Positions 36,753 through 47,869 of a DNA stretch of 64,000 nt are shown here, in pieces (within the stretch, counting starts at the first letter, position 1; every line of letters starts with the position of its first letter). The stretch is from Bettongia penicillata ogilbyi (lineage: Eukaryota; Chordata; Mammalia; Diprotodontia; Potoroidae). Location of the stretch: positions 815,001-879,000 of the forward strand of contig JAJHZJ010000013.1 in NCBI GenBank assembly GCA_023548195.1, read 5' to 3'. Position numbers and translations under genes: made by a program. Under the pieces are notes generated by a model. It was given only the letters and a program-made list of their open reading frames with translations, was not told where the DNA came from and did no database searches.

Positions 36753-37397
36753 TGAGAGGAATGAAAAACCTGAGAGACAGAATTTCTGGGTAATTAATCA
36801 TCAATTTATTAATCAGGCTAGCTAATAATCAATAAATTGATGGTCAGGGGTTTCTCTGGGCACCAAAAGACACCTAATGGAGACACTGAATGCCTTAAAT
36901 ATATTTTTTAAAGGAAAGGCTCTTGACAGGAGAAGTCAACCCTGACTGGTAGACATTTAAATAAGGAGGTGGGCTAAAAGTCGTCAGTTCCTCCTGCTGA
37001 GAACATGGCTTCATCATGAGACTCAGTCACCTCCAGCAATCTGAACAAAGGAATCCATCTATATCCAGACTACTCTGGTTGTTTTTCTCCTTCATGAGAT
37101 GGGTTACCCTAAACTTCAGTGGGAGTGGCAGTGTGGTACAAGGGCATAAACTCAATGCTTTGGGGCTGGAATTCTCCTAGATTAGATTCTATTTAGATTC
37201 TAAACAGAAATAAGATCTCCTAGTTGAGAAGAGAGTGTTAGAAGAGTTGAGCAGTCTCATCTATCAACCTTGTCCTTCAGAGACTGCCTGACTGGCTTAC
37301 AGGGGCTGAGTCCCAAATGAGGAAATAGAAAAATAAAAGCCTGGATCCCAATTTAATAATAGGCTATTAACATAATAGAAAATAATAATTTTTCTCA
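36753..37397. mobile_element. 645-bp TG...CA insertion in L2, probable solo LTR
   Basis: Begins TGAGAGGAATGAAAAACC and ends TTTCTCA, giving a 5-bp inverted terminal match TGAGA...TCTCA. It is flanked by a direct TAAC duplication (36749-36752 and 37398-37401). The L2 sequence is continuous if the insert and one TAAC are removed. TG...CA ends with a 4-bp duplication are typical of retroviral LTRs. There is no coding sequence, so a solo LTR left by recombination is the likely reading; direction is not certain. Confidence 0.75.
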
Positions 37398-37615
37398 TAA
37401 CTAAATATTCATTTTAGGAAGCCTCTTCCAACCTCTCATAATTTTACTGCCTTCTCTCTCTTATTTATTTCCTATTTTTCCTACATATAGCTCATTTGTA
37501 CATATTTATTTGTTGTCTTTCTCTTTAGATTATTAACTCCTTGAAGGCAGGGTCTGCCTTGCCTCTTTTTGAATCCCCAGTGCAAGGTGCTTAATAAACG
37601 TTTACTGACTGATAA
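37398..37615 (+). mobile_element. L2 3' end (continuation)
   Basis: 'ggaagcctcttccaacctct', 'ctccttgaaggcagggtctg', 'gtgcttaataaacgtttact'. Completes the L2 copy interrupted at 36752. Confidence 0.9.
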
Positions 37616-37639
37616 ACTAACTATAAAATGCTGTTCTTG

Positions 37640-38345
37640 GAAATAATGGAGCAGTTGGAAATAAATGAATTAAAATGCCCATTCTCTTTGACTCTGTTAT
37701 CCCACTGTTATCTACATACCTCAAAGAAATCAATGACTCAAAGAAAAGTCCCAAAAGCACCAAAGTATTTATAGTAGCACTTTTTGTAGTAGAAAATAAC
37801 TAGAAATAAAGCAAGTGACTATTGATTGAGGGATAGCTCTTTTAAAAAAAATGTGCACATGATGCAATATTACTACTCTTCAAGAAATGATGAACATGGA
37901 AAAGATAGAGATTTATGGGAAGAACTGATACAGAGGGAAGCAAACAGATCCAGGAAAATGAAATACACAATAACTACAATAATATGAATAAAACAAAAAA
38001 ATTGAAACTAAATGCTATGAAAATATAATGACCATGTTTGTTCCCAAAGAAGATTTATGAGACTGTACTTCTTTCTCTTATTTTTTTTTAAATTTTTATT
38101 TATTTTATTTTAACTTATGGAATCAAATAGCTATTCTTTGCAGAAGTGAGCAACTCTAGGTGTGCAACATTGCATTTAATAGTTGATCTTAGATGATGTG
38201 TTATTTAATTTTATTAATATGGATTCTTTTTTCTCTCTTTTTGTTTATGAGATACCTCTCTCAAAGGAGAGAGAGGGACATTTTAGAAAATGAAAGTCAC
38301 ATTAAAAACAAGACATTAATAAAATTTTAGAATAAAAAAGTGACA
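37640..38345 (+). mobile_element. L1 3' end, sense on plus strand
   Basis: End of ORF2 in broken frames ('aatactactcttcaagaaat' region, 'cagagggaagcaaacagatc', 'aaatacacaataactacaat') and 3' UTR with 'tatgagatacctctctcaaa' and 'gagagagggacattttagaa'. 5' truncated. Confidence 0.8.
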
Positions 38346-38489
38346 GTTGGGCTTATAATTTTTAAATTAATATTACCATTGTCCTTTCACTTTGAATACT
38401 TTGGCTTCTCTTTACTTCCTTCTCTCTGTCTCCCCTTCTGTTTACTCTGCCCTTCTCATCAACACATAGACTATTGGAAATAGAAAGGT

Positions 38490-38640
38490 CTTTGGTGAAC
38501 ACCTAGTCTAAGCTAGACATTCAATAGATGAGAAAACTGAAACCCAAAGAGGTTTAGGGAATTTGTAGAAGAGTCACTCAACAAGCAAGTGACCAGTGGA
38601 TACAAGAACTTGTGCCTCCTGAATTCCATGTATTCATGTG
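38490..38640 (-). mobile_element. Antisense MIR
   Basis: 'gatgagaaaactgaaaccca', 'gaacttgtgcctcctgaatt'. Confidence 0.7.
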
Positions 38641-38664
38641 CCTCAAACTGGGAAGCACCTATTC

Positions 38665-39279
38665 CACTGATTCCCAAAGTGTGTGATACCATCCCCTGGG
38701 GGGCACTGGAACAATGGGGAGGGAGAGAAGCTTTGGGTGCAACTGAAGGGCATTGAATAAAAATAAGGGAGTGGTGGAAGCATAAGGAAAGAAGAGAAGG
38801 AACTTTTGAAAAACCATTCATATATATATTTCATCTGTTATATGATAGTTAAAATTGTAGTGATTACATTATTTTCCAAATAAACACACAAAATGCAAGT
38901 TATAACTGACCGGTAGCTAAGTACATCAACAGGCCTTAACAAGCAAGTGTTGGTGGGCAAGCATGTAGCAAGTACATTGTCAGGAAGTCCAGCTTGCATT
39001 GGCACTTATATGTGTCTGTAATGACTTGTTTACCATATAACACTATATGCTTACATGAAGCAATATCGTGTCATCAAAATTTCAATGCAAGAAAAAAATT
39101 CATAAATTTAGAGCAAATTATTAAATTTAAAATGCATGATTTAAAAAATATATATTTTTCAAAAAGATGAAAATTATTTTTAAAAAACATTAAAGGGTTA
39201 AAGTTGATTTATCGGGGGTGCTAAGTAACCTTTTATTTTTAAAAGGGAGCAGTAGGCCAAATAAAGTTGGGAACTTCTG
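38665..39279. mobile_element. 615-bp hAT-like DNA transposon (non-autonomous)
   Basis: Left end CACTGATTCCCAAAGTGTG, right end (reversed) CAGAAGTTCCCAACTTT; both fit a hAT terminal repeat of the type CAGTGGTTCCCAAACTTT. Flanks are acctattc (38657-38664) and atctattc (39280-39287), an 8-bp target duplication with one mismatch. No transposase remains. The interior carries 'ggggggcactggaacaatgg' and, near the right end, 'gggagcagtaggccaaataa'. Confidence 0.8.
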
Positions 39280-39283
39280 ATCT

Positions 39284-39456
39284 ATTCCAACCCTCTCATT
39301 TTAGATAAGGAAAATGAGAGCCACAAACGTTAAGTAAATTGCTCAATGTCACATAGGTTATAAACATCAGAGGTTTAATTTGAACACAAGTCCTCTGACT
39401 CCAGATCCACTGGTCTTTCCATTGTAACATACTCTGCAACCTCCCCCCCCCCCCCC
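39284..39456 (-). mobile_element. Antisense MIR and C14 run
   Basis: Antisense MIR ('tttgaacacaagtcctctga', 39284-39440) ending next to a run of 14 C (39443-39456), which is G14 on the KCNK10 transcript. Confidence 0.75.
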
Positions 39457-40216
39457 ATTTAGTGCTCTTGCCTCTCTACCACTCAAAAGACCCCATTTTA
39501 CTTCTTTCTCCTTTTTATTCTTAATAAAAACATGCCATCTTTAATCTTTTAAAAAAATTTTTACTCATGGCATGCCTTTCTTCTTTCTTTGCCTTAGGAT
39601 AGGTTTTCCCAAGAAATGGTACCATAGGTAAACTATATTTAGCAACTGGAACACATTTCTCTCTACTGATCTAAAATACAAGGGAGAGAATGAGACTGCT
39701 TGACCTTTTACATCCTCAAGACTGACTTGGATTGCTTGACTTGGCACGCAGTATAGTAAAGATTCATAATAACAAGTCAACAAAGAGTTTATTTATCAAG
39801 GCATTGCCTAATCACATACCCATAAATACAACAGAAGGAATTTTTTTTTTTTACTGGGCTTCTTTCTGTCCTCCAGATTTCTTTCTTTAACTACAGATAG
39901 AAGACAGTCTCACATATAAATCAACCATGCTATTCCTAAAGTTTTTTTCTCCCTTTTTCACTCTTGGGAGTGTAGTGTACCCAAATACTAGGTACTCAAT
40001 GATAGAAGATTATTGAGTCTCCATCTTTTCTCCCCTACCAGCAAACAACTTAGAGATTACTACTCCATTTGGTATGTTGGTTGAAAATACCATTAAAAAA
40101 AATGCAGCTTGACAAACTTAGTGAGAAGTACTAAGACCAGTACAAACACGAGGTTAAGACTATCTTTGGTTTGGTCTGATGTTTCCTGAAGTAGCAGGGG
40201 GAGAAAAATACCATAC
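39457..40216. other. KCNK10 intron, unassigned
   Basis: No repeat recognised except a T-rich run at 39841-39852. Forms the 3' neighbourhood of the TM4 exon donor. Confidence 0.4.
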
Positions 40217-40359
40217 CTCTTCTTTTGTCTTTTTGGACAGAACCCGGAGCCAGTCTCCAATCATACTGAGGACAGCAGCGAAGTAGGCAAGACCCACCAG
40301 GATCCAAAACCACACCAAGGGCTTATACCACTCTCGATAATTGATACCAGCATTTCCCC
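40217..40359 (-). CDS. KCNK10: KCNK10 internal exon: extracellular loop end and TM4
   Basis: Internal exon of 143 nt. Acceptor AG at 40360-40361 and donor GT at 40215-40216 (GTATGG context). It enters in phase 1: the first two bases complete a glycine codon begun in the exon at 48964-49150. It encodes [11 protein letters not shown] (external mouth after the second filter), then the hydrophobic helix [20 protein letters not shown] (TM4, inner helix of the second repeat), then [15 protein letters not shown], the start of the cytosolic helix where TREK gating signals converge. It exits in phase 0 into the terminal exon. Reading through the donor would add only a short tail ([11 protein letters not shown]...) before a stop near 40160, so intron retention here would remove the regulatory C-terminus. 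Confidence 0.97.
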
Positions 40360-40445
40360 CTGAAAAGAATGAAATGTTAATCATGTAATTTTATATATAT
40401 ATAAGCCTTGGAGCATCCATGTATTTTAGTCCATCAAATAAAGTA

Positions 40446-40802
40446 CAGTTATCCCTTTTACACTGCAGGAATTAGAGGCAGTGCCTCTGTGACCTGAAAA
40501 ACCCATGTAAAATTATTTTGGCCCTCCCTGAGTACCAGAGAAGAAGTCTGAATTTTTTCTTTCTTTCATAGGGTATTTATAGTACCTTATTGTAAAATTT
40601 TGGTTGGTATTATACAATATTATTCATATATTTTATGTATTTCTGAGTTTAAACTTTTTCTGTATTGTTTACTGGTCTTTGTGTGTCTTCTGCAGCTTCT
40701 GCAAAACTCTCAAAAAATTCCATTTAATTTCTTACGCCAACCCCCAGACCACGATATATCAAAACCTCAGTGAGGAAAGTTGAGATGTGGAAGGGGTAAC
40801 TA
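40446..40802. mobile_element. Tc1/mariner/pogo-like DNA transposon remnant, about 357 bp
   Basis: Left end CAGTTATCCCTTTTACACTG preceded by TA; right end reversed TAGTTACCCCTTCCACATC. Interior features such as 'ttaatttcttacgccaaccc' and 'gatatatcaaaacctcagtg' suggest a MITE. The right-hand TA is mutated. No transposase coding. Confidence 0.65.
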
Positions 40803-42189
40803 TTACCAAGAAGAGTACTGGACCCTGGCTAGTGGAAGTACCCAATGCTAGAGACTCTTCTAGGAAAGAATATTGTCCCCTAGAAAGATTCAATTTGTGA
40901 CTGCATTCTCATTCATATTTGATAATGTCACAGAAAATCTGGATAAGCGACTTTATTATTCACCTATACCTCTCCTTAAATTATTATTATAATAATAAAT
41001 TAAGCCAATGAGAGTAATCTGAAATTTTTAATTTCCCTAATTATTTGAATGTAAAATAAATACTGTAAAATAATCCTTAATGACTTGAATTTCTTTAATA
41101 GACCAATGGAATTTACTTCTACTTTTCCAATAATTCCAAGTAGAATTTACTTCTACTTTTCTTAGCCAAGAAGGAAGAGTATGACTTCAGATGAAAAATA
41201 AAAATATTGTAGTTCCTCAATCCTCCACTCAGGTAGATGTGAGTTAGTGTTAATCTTAGTTTGTCTCTATGATGCTAAATAGCTAAATAACGAGTCATTT
41301 CTGCCAATTGTGACCACAGAATGTTAAAGATAGGGAAGGAGGAGGAAAAAAGGCATCGGCTGGAAAGAGGAAGGGAACTGGAGATCACATGTTCCATCCC
41401 TTTCTTTGGCAATTAGTTAGTAGAGTGAAAACAATTTGACAAATTGAACCAACCAGCTGTTTACCTATATTGACTTTAAACTGATCATTTGATAGGGCCA
41501 AATTAGCTCATTCAATAATCCCAGATAGTCCCAGATTTCTAAACAGATGTGTAAAATATTCACAGCCTACTTGCCTGACTTGAATTAAGGAGGGGGTGAG
41601 GATAAGGGATTTCACCCAAACTCTCAAGTGGACCTGTGATTTCATGCATTCTGGTGTTGCCTCCAATGATGTGGATCAAAGTTCCTCCATGCATACCTGT
41701 TACTATTGAGTGCTTGCCCATGCCCTCCCACACCAGAGAGTCCATTCCAATGACCTGAGGGCCTTTCTCATTTTCTTTCAACACTGTAAGGATAGCACTG
41801 GAGCACAAACTCTCACCATGTGACCCAGTTCATCTTTTTTCAATCATAGATTTTCCTGGTTCTTCTTTAAAGTTTACAGTTATTCATTGCAACCTGTTCA
41901 CTATCACTGTGAACCATCCCTGTGATACTAATTTTTAATTAATTTTTGGAAGGTTGTTTTTGATATATTTTGTGTTTATGTTACCTTCATTTCTGAATAA
42001 ATACTCTCTTCCATTCTCTGCTCACTGAGCCATCACTTTTAATAAAAATTTGAGAAGAGGAAAACAAAATTTGTTCACCAAAGGCAAACAACGCTGTGTG
42101 TTGCAAATCAACTGGCACCTAATAGCATATGTAATATTTCATATACTATATAAAATATATGTAATTATTATATAATTATGTTCAAAAAA
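40803..42189. other. KCNK10 intron, unassigned
   Basis: AT-rich with duplicated 'tttacttctacttttc' (41111-41126 and 41145-41160). An 82-codon minus-strand frame (41560-41808) has no motif I recognise. Confidence 0.4.
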
Positions 42190-42605
42190 TAAATCTCTCC
42201 CCTTTCCACTCTGTCTTCCACTCAACCATCAGATCAATCTTCCTGAAGTGCGGTTATGTCCACGTCATCTCTCCCCATTCGGTACATTCCGGTGGTTCCC
42301 TTTAATATAAAATGCTGTGTTTGGCTTTCAAAGCTCTTCACAACCTGATCCCTTACTACCTTTCCAATCTTCTCATACATTACTCTCCCCTACATACCCT
42401 GAAATCCAGGGACTTTGGCTTTTTTGATGTTCTTCACACATGGCACTCCATTCCTAATTCTGTGCTTTTTCATTGGCTGTCCACCATACCCAGAATGCTC
42501 CTGTTTCTTAACTCTACATCCTGGTCTCCTTAAAGACAAAAGTCAATTTAAAAATAATAATAAAAAAGACTAAGCCCAAGTCCCACCTTCTACAAGAGGT
42601 AGTCT
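42190..42605 (+). mobile_element. L2 3' fragment
   Basis: 'atcagatcaatcttcctgaa', 'tttggctttcaaagctcttc', 'cattggctgtccaccatacc', 'tcccaccttctacaagagg'. Encodes LAFKALHNLIPYYLSNLL, the L2 reverse transcriptase C-terminal signature, so the 73-codon open frame here is transposon-derived. Confidence 0.85.
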
Positions 42606-43035
42606 AAACATGACATCTATGTACAATGATTACTGAAGGAAATGAGTCATGTCTGTCTTGACATTTTCCCCTAACAGAACCTGACAGAAGAAAATAGCAG
42701 CCAAGTGATGGCAAGACTTCAGGTTCTCCTTGGAAAGTCAAATAAAGGAGCTGATGGATTAGTTTTTGTTGCGTCCAATGACAATGAGCCATACATTTCA
42801 TAAAACATTTGATCATTTTGCATTGTACTGCTTATTACAAGTATTTGCAAAAACAGAAATAATTTCAACTTATGTATCAACATCTGACACGGAATGGAGG
42901 GAAAATTCTAAGAAGAACTCAGAATTAAATATATATACTTCAGTGCAAAAGGTGGAAACAGTAAAGATGATTAGAATTATATTGTCAAGAACATGCATCA
43001 GGAATAAGGAATAAGCCAAGTCAAAGATGTATAAA
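42606..43035. other. KCNK10 intron, unassigned
   Basis: Nothing recognised. Confidence 0.35.
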
Positions 43036-43940
43036 CTACACAGAAGCTTCATGACTCTACATCATCAGCACTTTCTTTGAGGCAGAGAGTGGTTAAATGA
43101 TTTGACCAGGACCTCATGAGCAAAGGTCAATGTCCAAGTCTGGATTGGAACTCAGGTCTTCCTGATGGCTGGTTCAAAGTTCTATCTATCTGCTGTACCT
43201 TGTATGCAGAGGACAGTGAGTAGGCCAGCTCGGTAAAACTACAGAATTCATAAAGGAGAGTAATGTGTCATAAGTCTGGAAATGTATAGGCTGGAGCCAT
43301 ATTGTGAGGAATTTGGAAAATCAAACCAAGAAGCTTGCTTGGTATCCTAGAGGCAAAAAAAAAGAAGAAGAAGAAGAACCAGTAGAACTTCTTACTCAGA
43401 AGGGTAACATGATCAGAATTTAAGATTTTAATTCTGAATTATTCATACAACTTATGAAGCTGAAAATTGAGCACTGGATGGAAGGATTTTAAAATAAATA
43501 AAGTCAGCCATCTTTACTCCTCTTGCTGCAGACACCATTACTCATCACACAGAAGTAGAGAAATAATCATTTCTGGGATAGCATATGTGGGTAATTGTAG
43601 AGTGCCTTCATTGTAAGCTTCATAATTATAATTTCCATCATATGCTGGTAATTAAAAAATCCCCAAGGGTCTGGCCACATCTAGCACCATTAAATTCATG
43701 TTGATAGGGATAGAGACTAAACTTATGATTTTACTGGTGTAGGAAGGGAACTCCCTAGTGAGGAAACTCCTTCTACCAATGCAAGTTAGCACTTGGTCTG
43801 TAATTTAGAGACTTTGGGAATTGTCTAGAGCACTGAGGAGTTAAATGACATAACTAGGGTCACTCAGCCACTATACATCATCAGAGGACTTGAATTCAGC
43901 TCTTCCTGGCTTTGAGATCAAATGCCTATCCACGACACCG
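43036..43940. mobile_element. Antisense MIRs, old dispersed repeat and GAA run
   Basis: Antisense MIR at 43036-43205 ('ggaactcaggtcttcctgat'); old dispersed repeat at 43210-43440, interrupted by (AAG)n at about 43357-43377; 43450-43820 unassigned; antisense MIR at 43825-43940 ('gaattcagctcttcctggct'). Confidence 0.65.
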
Positions 43941-44097
43941 TTTTAAGGGGTGGTGAGTTTAGAGGGACGTAAAAATAAGTGGAGAAGGGGACAGGGAGAA
44001 GGGTTCAATCTGTGATCTTGTCTGTGTAGGGAACTTCACTGCAATTTGCAATCTTACAGAGTTGCCTGGGGCATCGGGGAGGTTAAGTGGCTTTCCC

Positions 44098-44372
44098 ATG
44101 TTCCTTGAGCAAAGCAGAAAGAGCTCTGGACCTGAAATCAGGAAGACATGGTTCAAATCTAGCCTCAGACACTTACTATTTGTATTACCTTCATCAAGCC
44201 ACTTAACTCCTGTCTGCCTCAGTTTCCTCAATAGTAAAATGGGAATAATAACAATGATAGCACCAATAATAGCTCCCAGGGTTGTTATGAAGGTCAAATG
44301 AGATAATATTTTCACTGTTCCTAGCACTGTGCCTGGCATATAGTAGGTGCTTAATAAATGATTGACTGATGC
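44098..44372 (+). mobile_element. SINE/MIR copy, full length
   Basis: 'gagcaaagcagaaagagctc', 'atggttcaaatctagcctca', 'cagggttgttatgaaggtca', tail 'cctggcatatagtaggtgct'. Confidence 0.9.
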
Positions 44373-45540
44373 TTCACTTTATACTGGGAAACAATTCCAT
44401 AACTGCTGCCAACTTTCTAAAAATTAAACATCCAAGCATCCCAGCCAAAAGCCAGAAAGGTCAAACAATTTATTTCATCACCTTTTCCTTTTCCTTTCCC
44501 TACAACTGTCTCCTTAAGGACTCATCTCAGAAGCACTTGCCCCAGTGAGTAATTCAGCTTCTTGTACTTCATGGCCTCTCCGAGATCTTCTCTTTGGGGC
44601 CATCCCACTATGAAGGTAAACATTGACTTTTGCAGGCCATTTACCCAATAATGAAGGCCACTAGGGTGTGCTAGAGAACAATGCAATTAGTGGCCATTTT
44701 CACCACGTACCTATCCTCTAGAACTCTGCAGAGTAGCGTCCCCTCAAAGTCAGGCTGCAAGATGGTGTAACAGCAGCACAGCTCAGCTGGGGATAAATTC
44801 AGTAGATAACAAAATCAACCAGCAATTAACTCTATTCAGCCCAGTTAGCAGATGTAGTTTTCCTGATACAGCTTAGCTGTGGAGCAGTGTAGTAGAACGG
44901 CTACCAGGCCAAAGCAGGCAAGCAATCAAGCATCCGCTGGATTTTTATTTTTAAATGATGTTTCTTGGTTCCCTGATGCACTTGCGGTATTACTATAAAC
45001 TGGCAATAATTAAAATCCAGCCTTTATCAGGCATGTGTTTGTTCTGATAAGTCTGCAGGAACTTTTTAATGGACCCTGGAGACGAAAGGGGTCTTTGTCT
45101 ACTTAGAGCTAACAAGAGGAACTACAGTCAACTTCAATCATTGTAAGCTTTCAGAACATAAAGGAAATATGTTCCTTATAATAGTTAAAATGTATATGGT
45201 GTTTTAAGGGTTGTAAAGTACTTTCCATACATTATCTCACTATAATCAGCGCCATATGTTATTTTCATCAGCTTAAGAATGCAGCCCAGGGACTTTTAGC
45301 TATGTAAAGCTAAACCCTTAGAGAGGGTTTGAAATAAAATCATACCAAAAAAAGAGTCACTAAAGCATAGGTCACCACATCTGTGTCAGCCCACCTGAAA
45401 ACAGTAAGCATTTAATAAATGCTTGCTGCTCACTTACGTATCTGAAGTTCATGAATTTTAACTGAGGAGGGATTTTTTTTTACATTTTTTAAATGTGCAT
45501 TTGTAGTCATATTAAAAATTAAGCATTTTAAAATATAGGT
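44373..45540. other. KCNK10 intron, mostly repeat-free
   Basis: 44870-45130 shows no repeat and mixed composition ('tcatttaaaa'-type runs absent), a candidate conserved non-coding stretch. A short MIR piece lies at about 45190-45262. Confidence 0.35.
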
Positions 45541-45549
45541 CACCTTGGT

Positions 45550-45950
45550 TAAAGAATCAGAGATGTGGGACTAGAAGGACCCTTAGAAGCCTGCTCCCTT
45601 TATCTATGAGGAAACTGAGACCAAGGGAATTTAAGGGACTTGACCAAGATCACTAATCATCAGAGTATTTAGATCTATTCTAGAGCCAGCGCTTTTTACC
45701 ACTGTGACATGTTGCCCCTGGCACAGATATATGGTACTGGATAATATAAATACAGGAAGGAAAATAGTTAAGGTAGATGTGTTTAAGGAGAGTTATGGAA
45801 AAAGAAAAATTTTCCATAATCCTATAAAAATGATTTTCTAAAATGATATGGTTGAAGTTCCAAGAGTAAGTTAACCTTTATTTGTATCCTCAGCATTTAA
45901 CACAATGCCTGGTATTTAGTAAGTGCTTAATAGGTACTTGTTGACTATGA
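45550..45950. mobile_element. Antisense MIR and L2/MIR tail
   Basis: 45550-45720 ('gaggaaactgagaccaaggg'); tail at 45885-45950 ('gtatcctcagcatttaacac', 'agtaagtgcttaataggtac'). Confidence 0.75.
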
Positions 45951-47215
45951 ACTATCTGATTAATTCATTTCTATTTTGTCAGTGACCCCTCAAAATTTTT
46001 AAGACATGGAGGCACCCCTAACATGCACCTATATTCTCAGGAGAACAATCATTCTAGATTTATTCCAACCATAAATATTGGTCCAACCCGCCAACTAACA
46101 ATGTTTGTGCTACCATATAAATTGGCTGCAAGTTACTGATATTCCAGAAAATTCTAATCAGAACCTGGCTCTAGGGTTCTGTTGCTTCGAATCCGGAAAC
46201 AAAAGTGTTATAAGGATCTGTCTTCATAGCCCAATCTCATGCAAGTAATACTTTCTAGTACTTCAATACATTTATGGGACCATTAAAAATTCAAAAGATT
46301 GTTAAACAGCTACATTTTACCTTTTGTCAGAGACTTGATTTTCTTCCCCTAGTTACAAGTATTTATAATTATGAAATCATACTTACATTTATAGTCATTG
46401 AAATCAGACCATAACATTCACAAGCTTTTTTCTTCTCCCGTGCACATTTTCTACCCACTCCACCCCCAGCTTTTTACTGTTTATATCTTATATTGGCAGC
46501 CTGGTCCATTCAAATGAAACCAGTGTTTTCACAAGAGGATGCTTTCAAATGGACACTTACCCTGGATACACAAAAGGAAAGAATGGACAAGGGTTCAGAT
46601 GCCTTTCTAATTTTTAGTGATAGACCTAGGCAATTAAGGTGAAAGACTGTTATTTATGCAGAGTGGCCTGAAGCTCCATGCAATGCAATGGGAGTAACAA
46701 CAAAGTAGACTTCCCTGGTGGCTACTCTTGGTCAGAGAATTAGAAAGCAGGCAACAGTGCCATTATTTATTGTCTGTCCTATGGCAACCTTTCTATAATT
46801 CCTTCTGGATAACTTTCCATAGAACAGATCATCTATCGCTGAGTTTTCCATACTCTATGGTGAAGCCGAATCATTCCTGAGGCCATTTACAAGCACGCAA
46901 CAAGCATTTATTAAGCATTTTATGTCAGTCATTATACCAAGTTCTAGGATACAAAGAAAAATTTTAAAAATGGTCCCTGACTTTAAGGAGTTTACGTTCT
47001 AATAAAGGAGACTATATATATATACATATGTATATTATAAATTGGTATATACAATTAAAATAGATAGCGATACAGGCTTTGAATTTTCTGCCCAAAGTTT
47101 ATCCAAGGACCACTAAGAATAGCAACAAACAACATTTGACCAAATAAAAATAAAAATTTAAATGATGGCTATTTTAATGCTGAAAAGTTTCATTTTCTAG
47201 TGTGAAATCAGCTAA
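45951..47215. other. KCNK10 intron, mostly unassigned
   Basis: Old dispersed repeat at 46890-47010 ('acaagcatttattaagcatt', 'ttaaggagtttacgttctaa') with a short TA run at 47013-47040. The rest shows nothing recognisable. Confidence 0.4.
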
Positions 47216-47312
47216 CCAACTAGCTGGGTTACTTAATTAGTTAACTAGTTATCTAGGTTACCTAATTAGTTAACTAGTTGTCTAGGTTACCTAACTAGTT
47301 AACCCAGTTAGC
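47216..47312. repeat. 29-bp tandem repeat with self-complementary unit
   Basis: Unit TAATTAGTTAACTAGTTATC plus TAGGTTACC, two nearly perfect copies (about 47234-47262 and 47263-47291) with partial copies on each side. The unit holds the palindromes GTTAAC and TAACTAGTTA; the flanks 'ctagctgggtt' and 'aacccagttag' are inverted to each other, so the whole array can fold back. Confidence 0.85.
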
Positions 47313-47869
47313 ACAGGGGATCCCACCCCTATGGGATGAAACTGAAAACAGAAAGAAGGAAGTAGGTGCCATCCTCCCACAATCATCTTCTAAATGACAC
47401 GAATGGGAGACTGTAAAGAAAAGAGGTTAAATCCTACTTTGTTATTACCCTCTGCACCCCACTCCACTCCCACCCCTGCACTCCCTCAAAGGAAAACCTG
47501 AAGATGATCTTTTATTTACATTTTTTTTAACTTGGCCTCTTACTAATGGTATCTGATTATGAGAGTTTTCTTGTCCTGCCCACCACAAATTCATGCTAGC
47601 TTGTAATTCTTTCTTGCTATGACACCTAATGCCAAAGAGTCCTCAGAAGTCTATGAGTTGTGTCAGAGAAACCCTCAGATTTTGTTAGTAATAACAGGGA
47701 GCTGTTAAAACCAGTCCAGAAGTCTAATGATCTATTGCAACCCATCCTGTAAGAAAATATTTTCCACATATTGTGTTAGCTACTGGCATAGAAAATGAAG
47801 GCCATTGTTAATTGATTCAAGAAATACGGAAACATCCAGCTTCCAGATATCTTATTCACATTATATCTA

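Noticed and set aside
41560..41808. 82-codon minus-strand frame as an unknown exon or pseudogene
   Set aside because: The peptide has an HGGT-like stretch but I cannot match it to any family; there are no splice sites in place.
47216..47312. CRISPR-like array
   Set aside because: The units are directly joined with no spacers, in a vertebrate intron.
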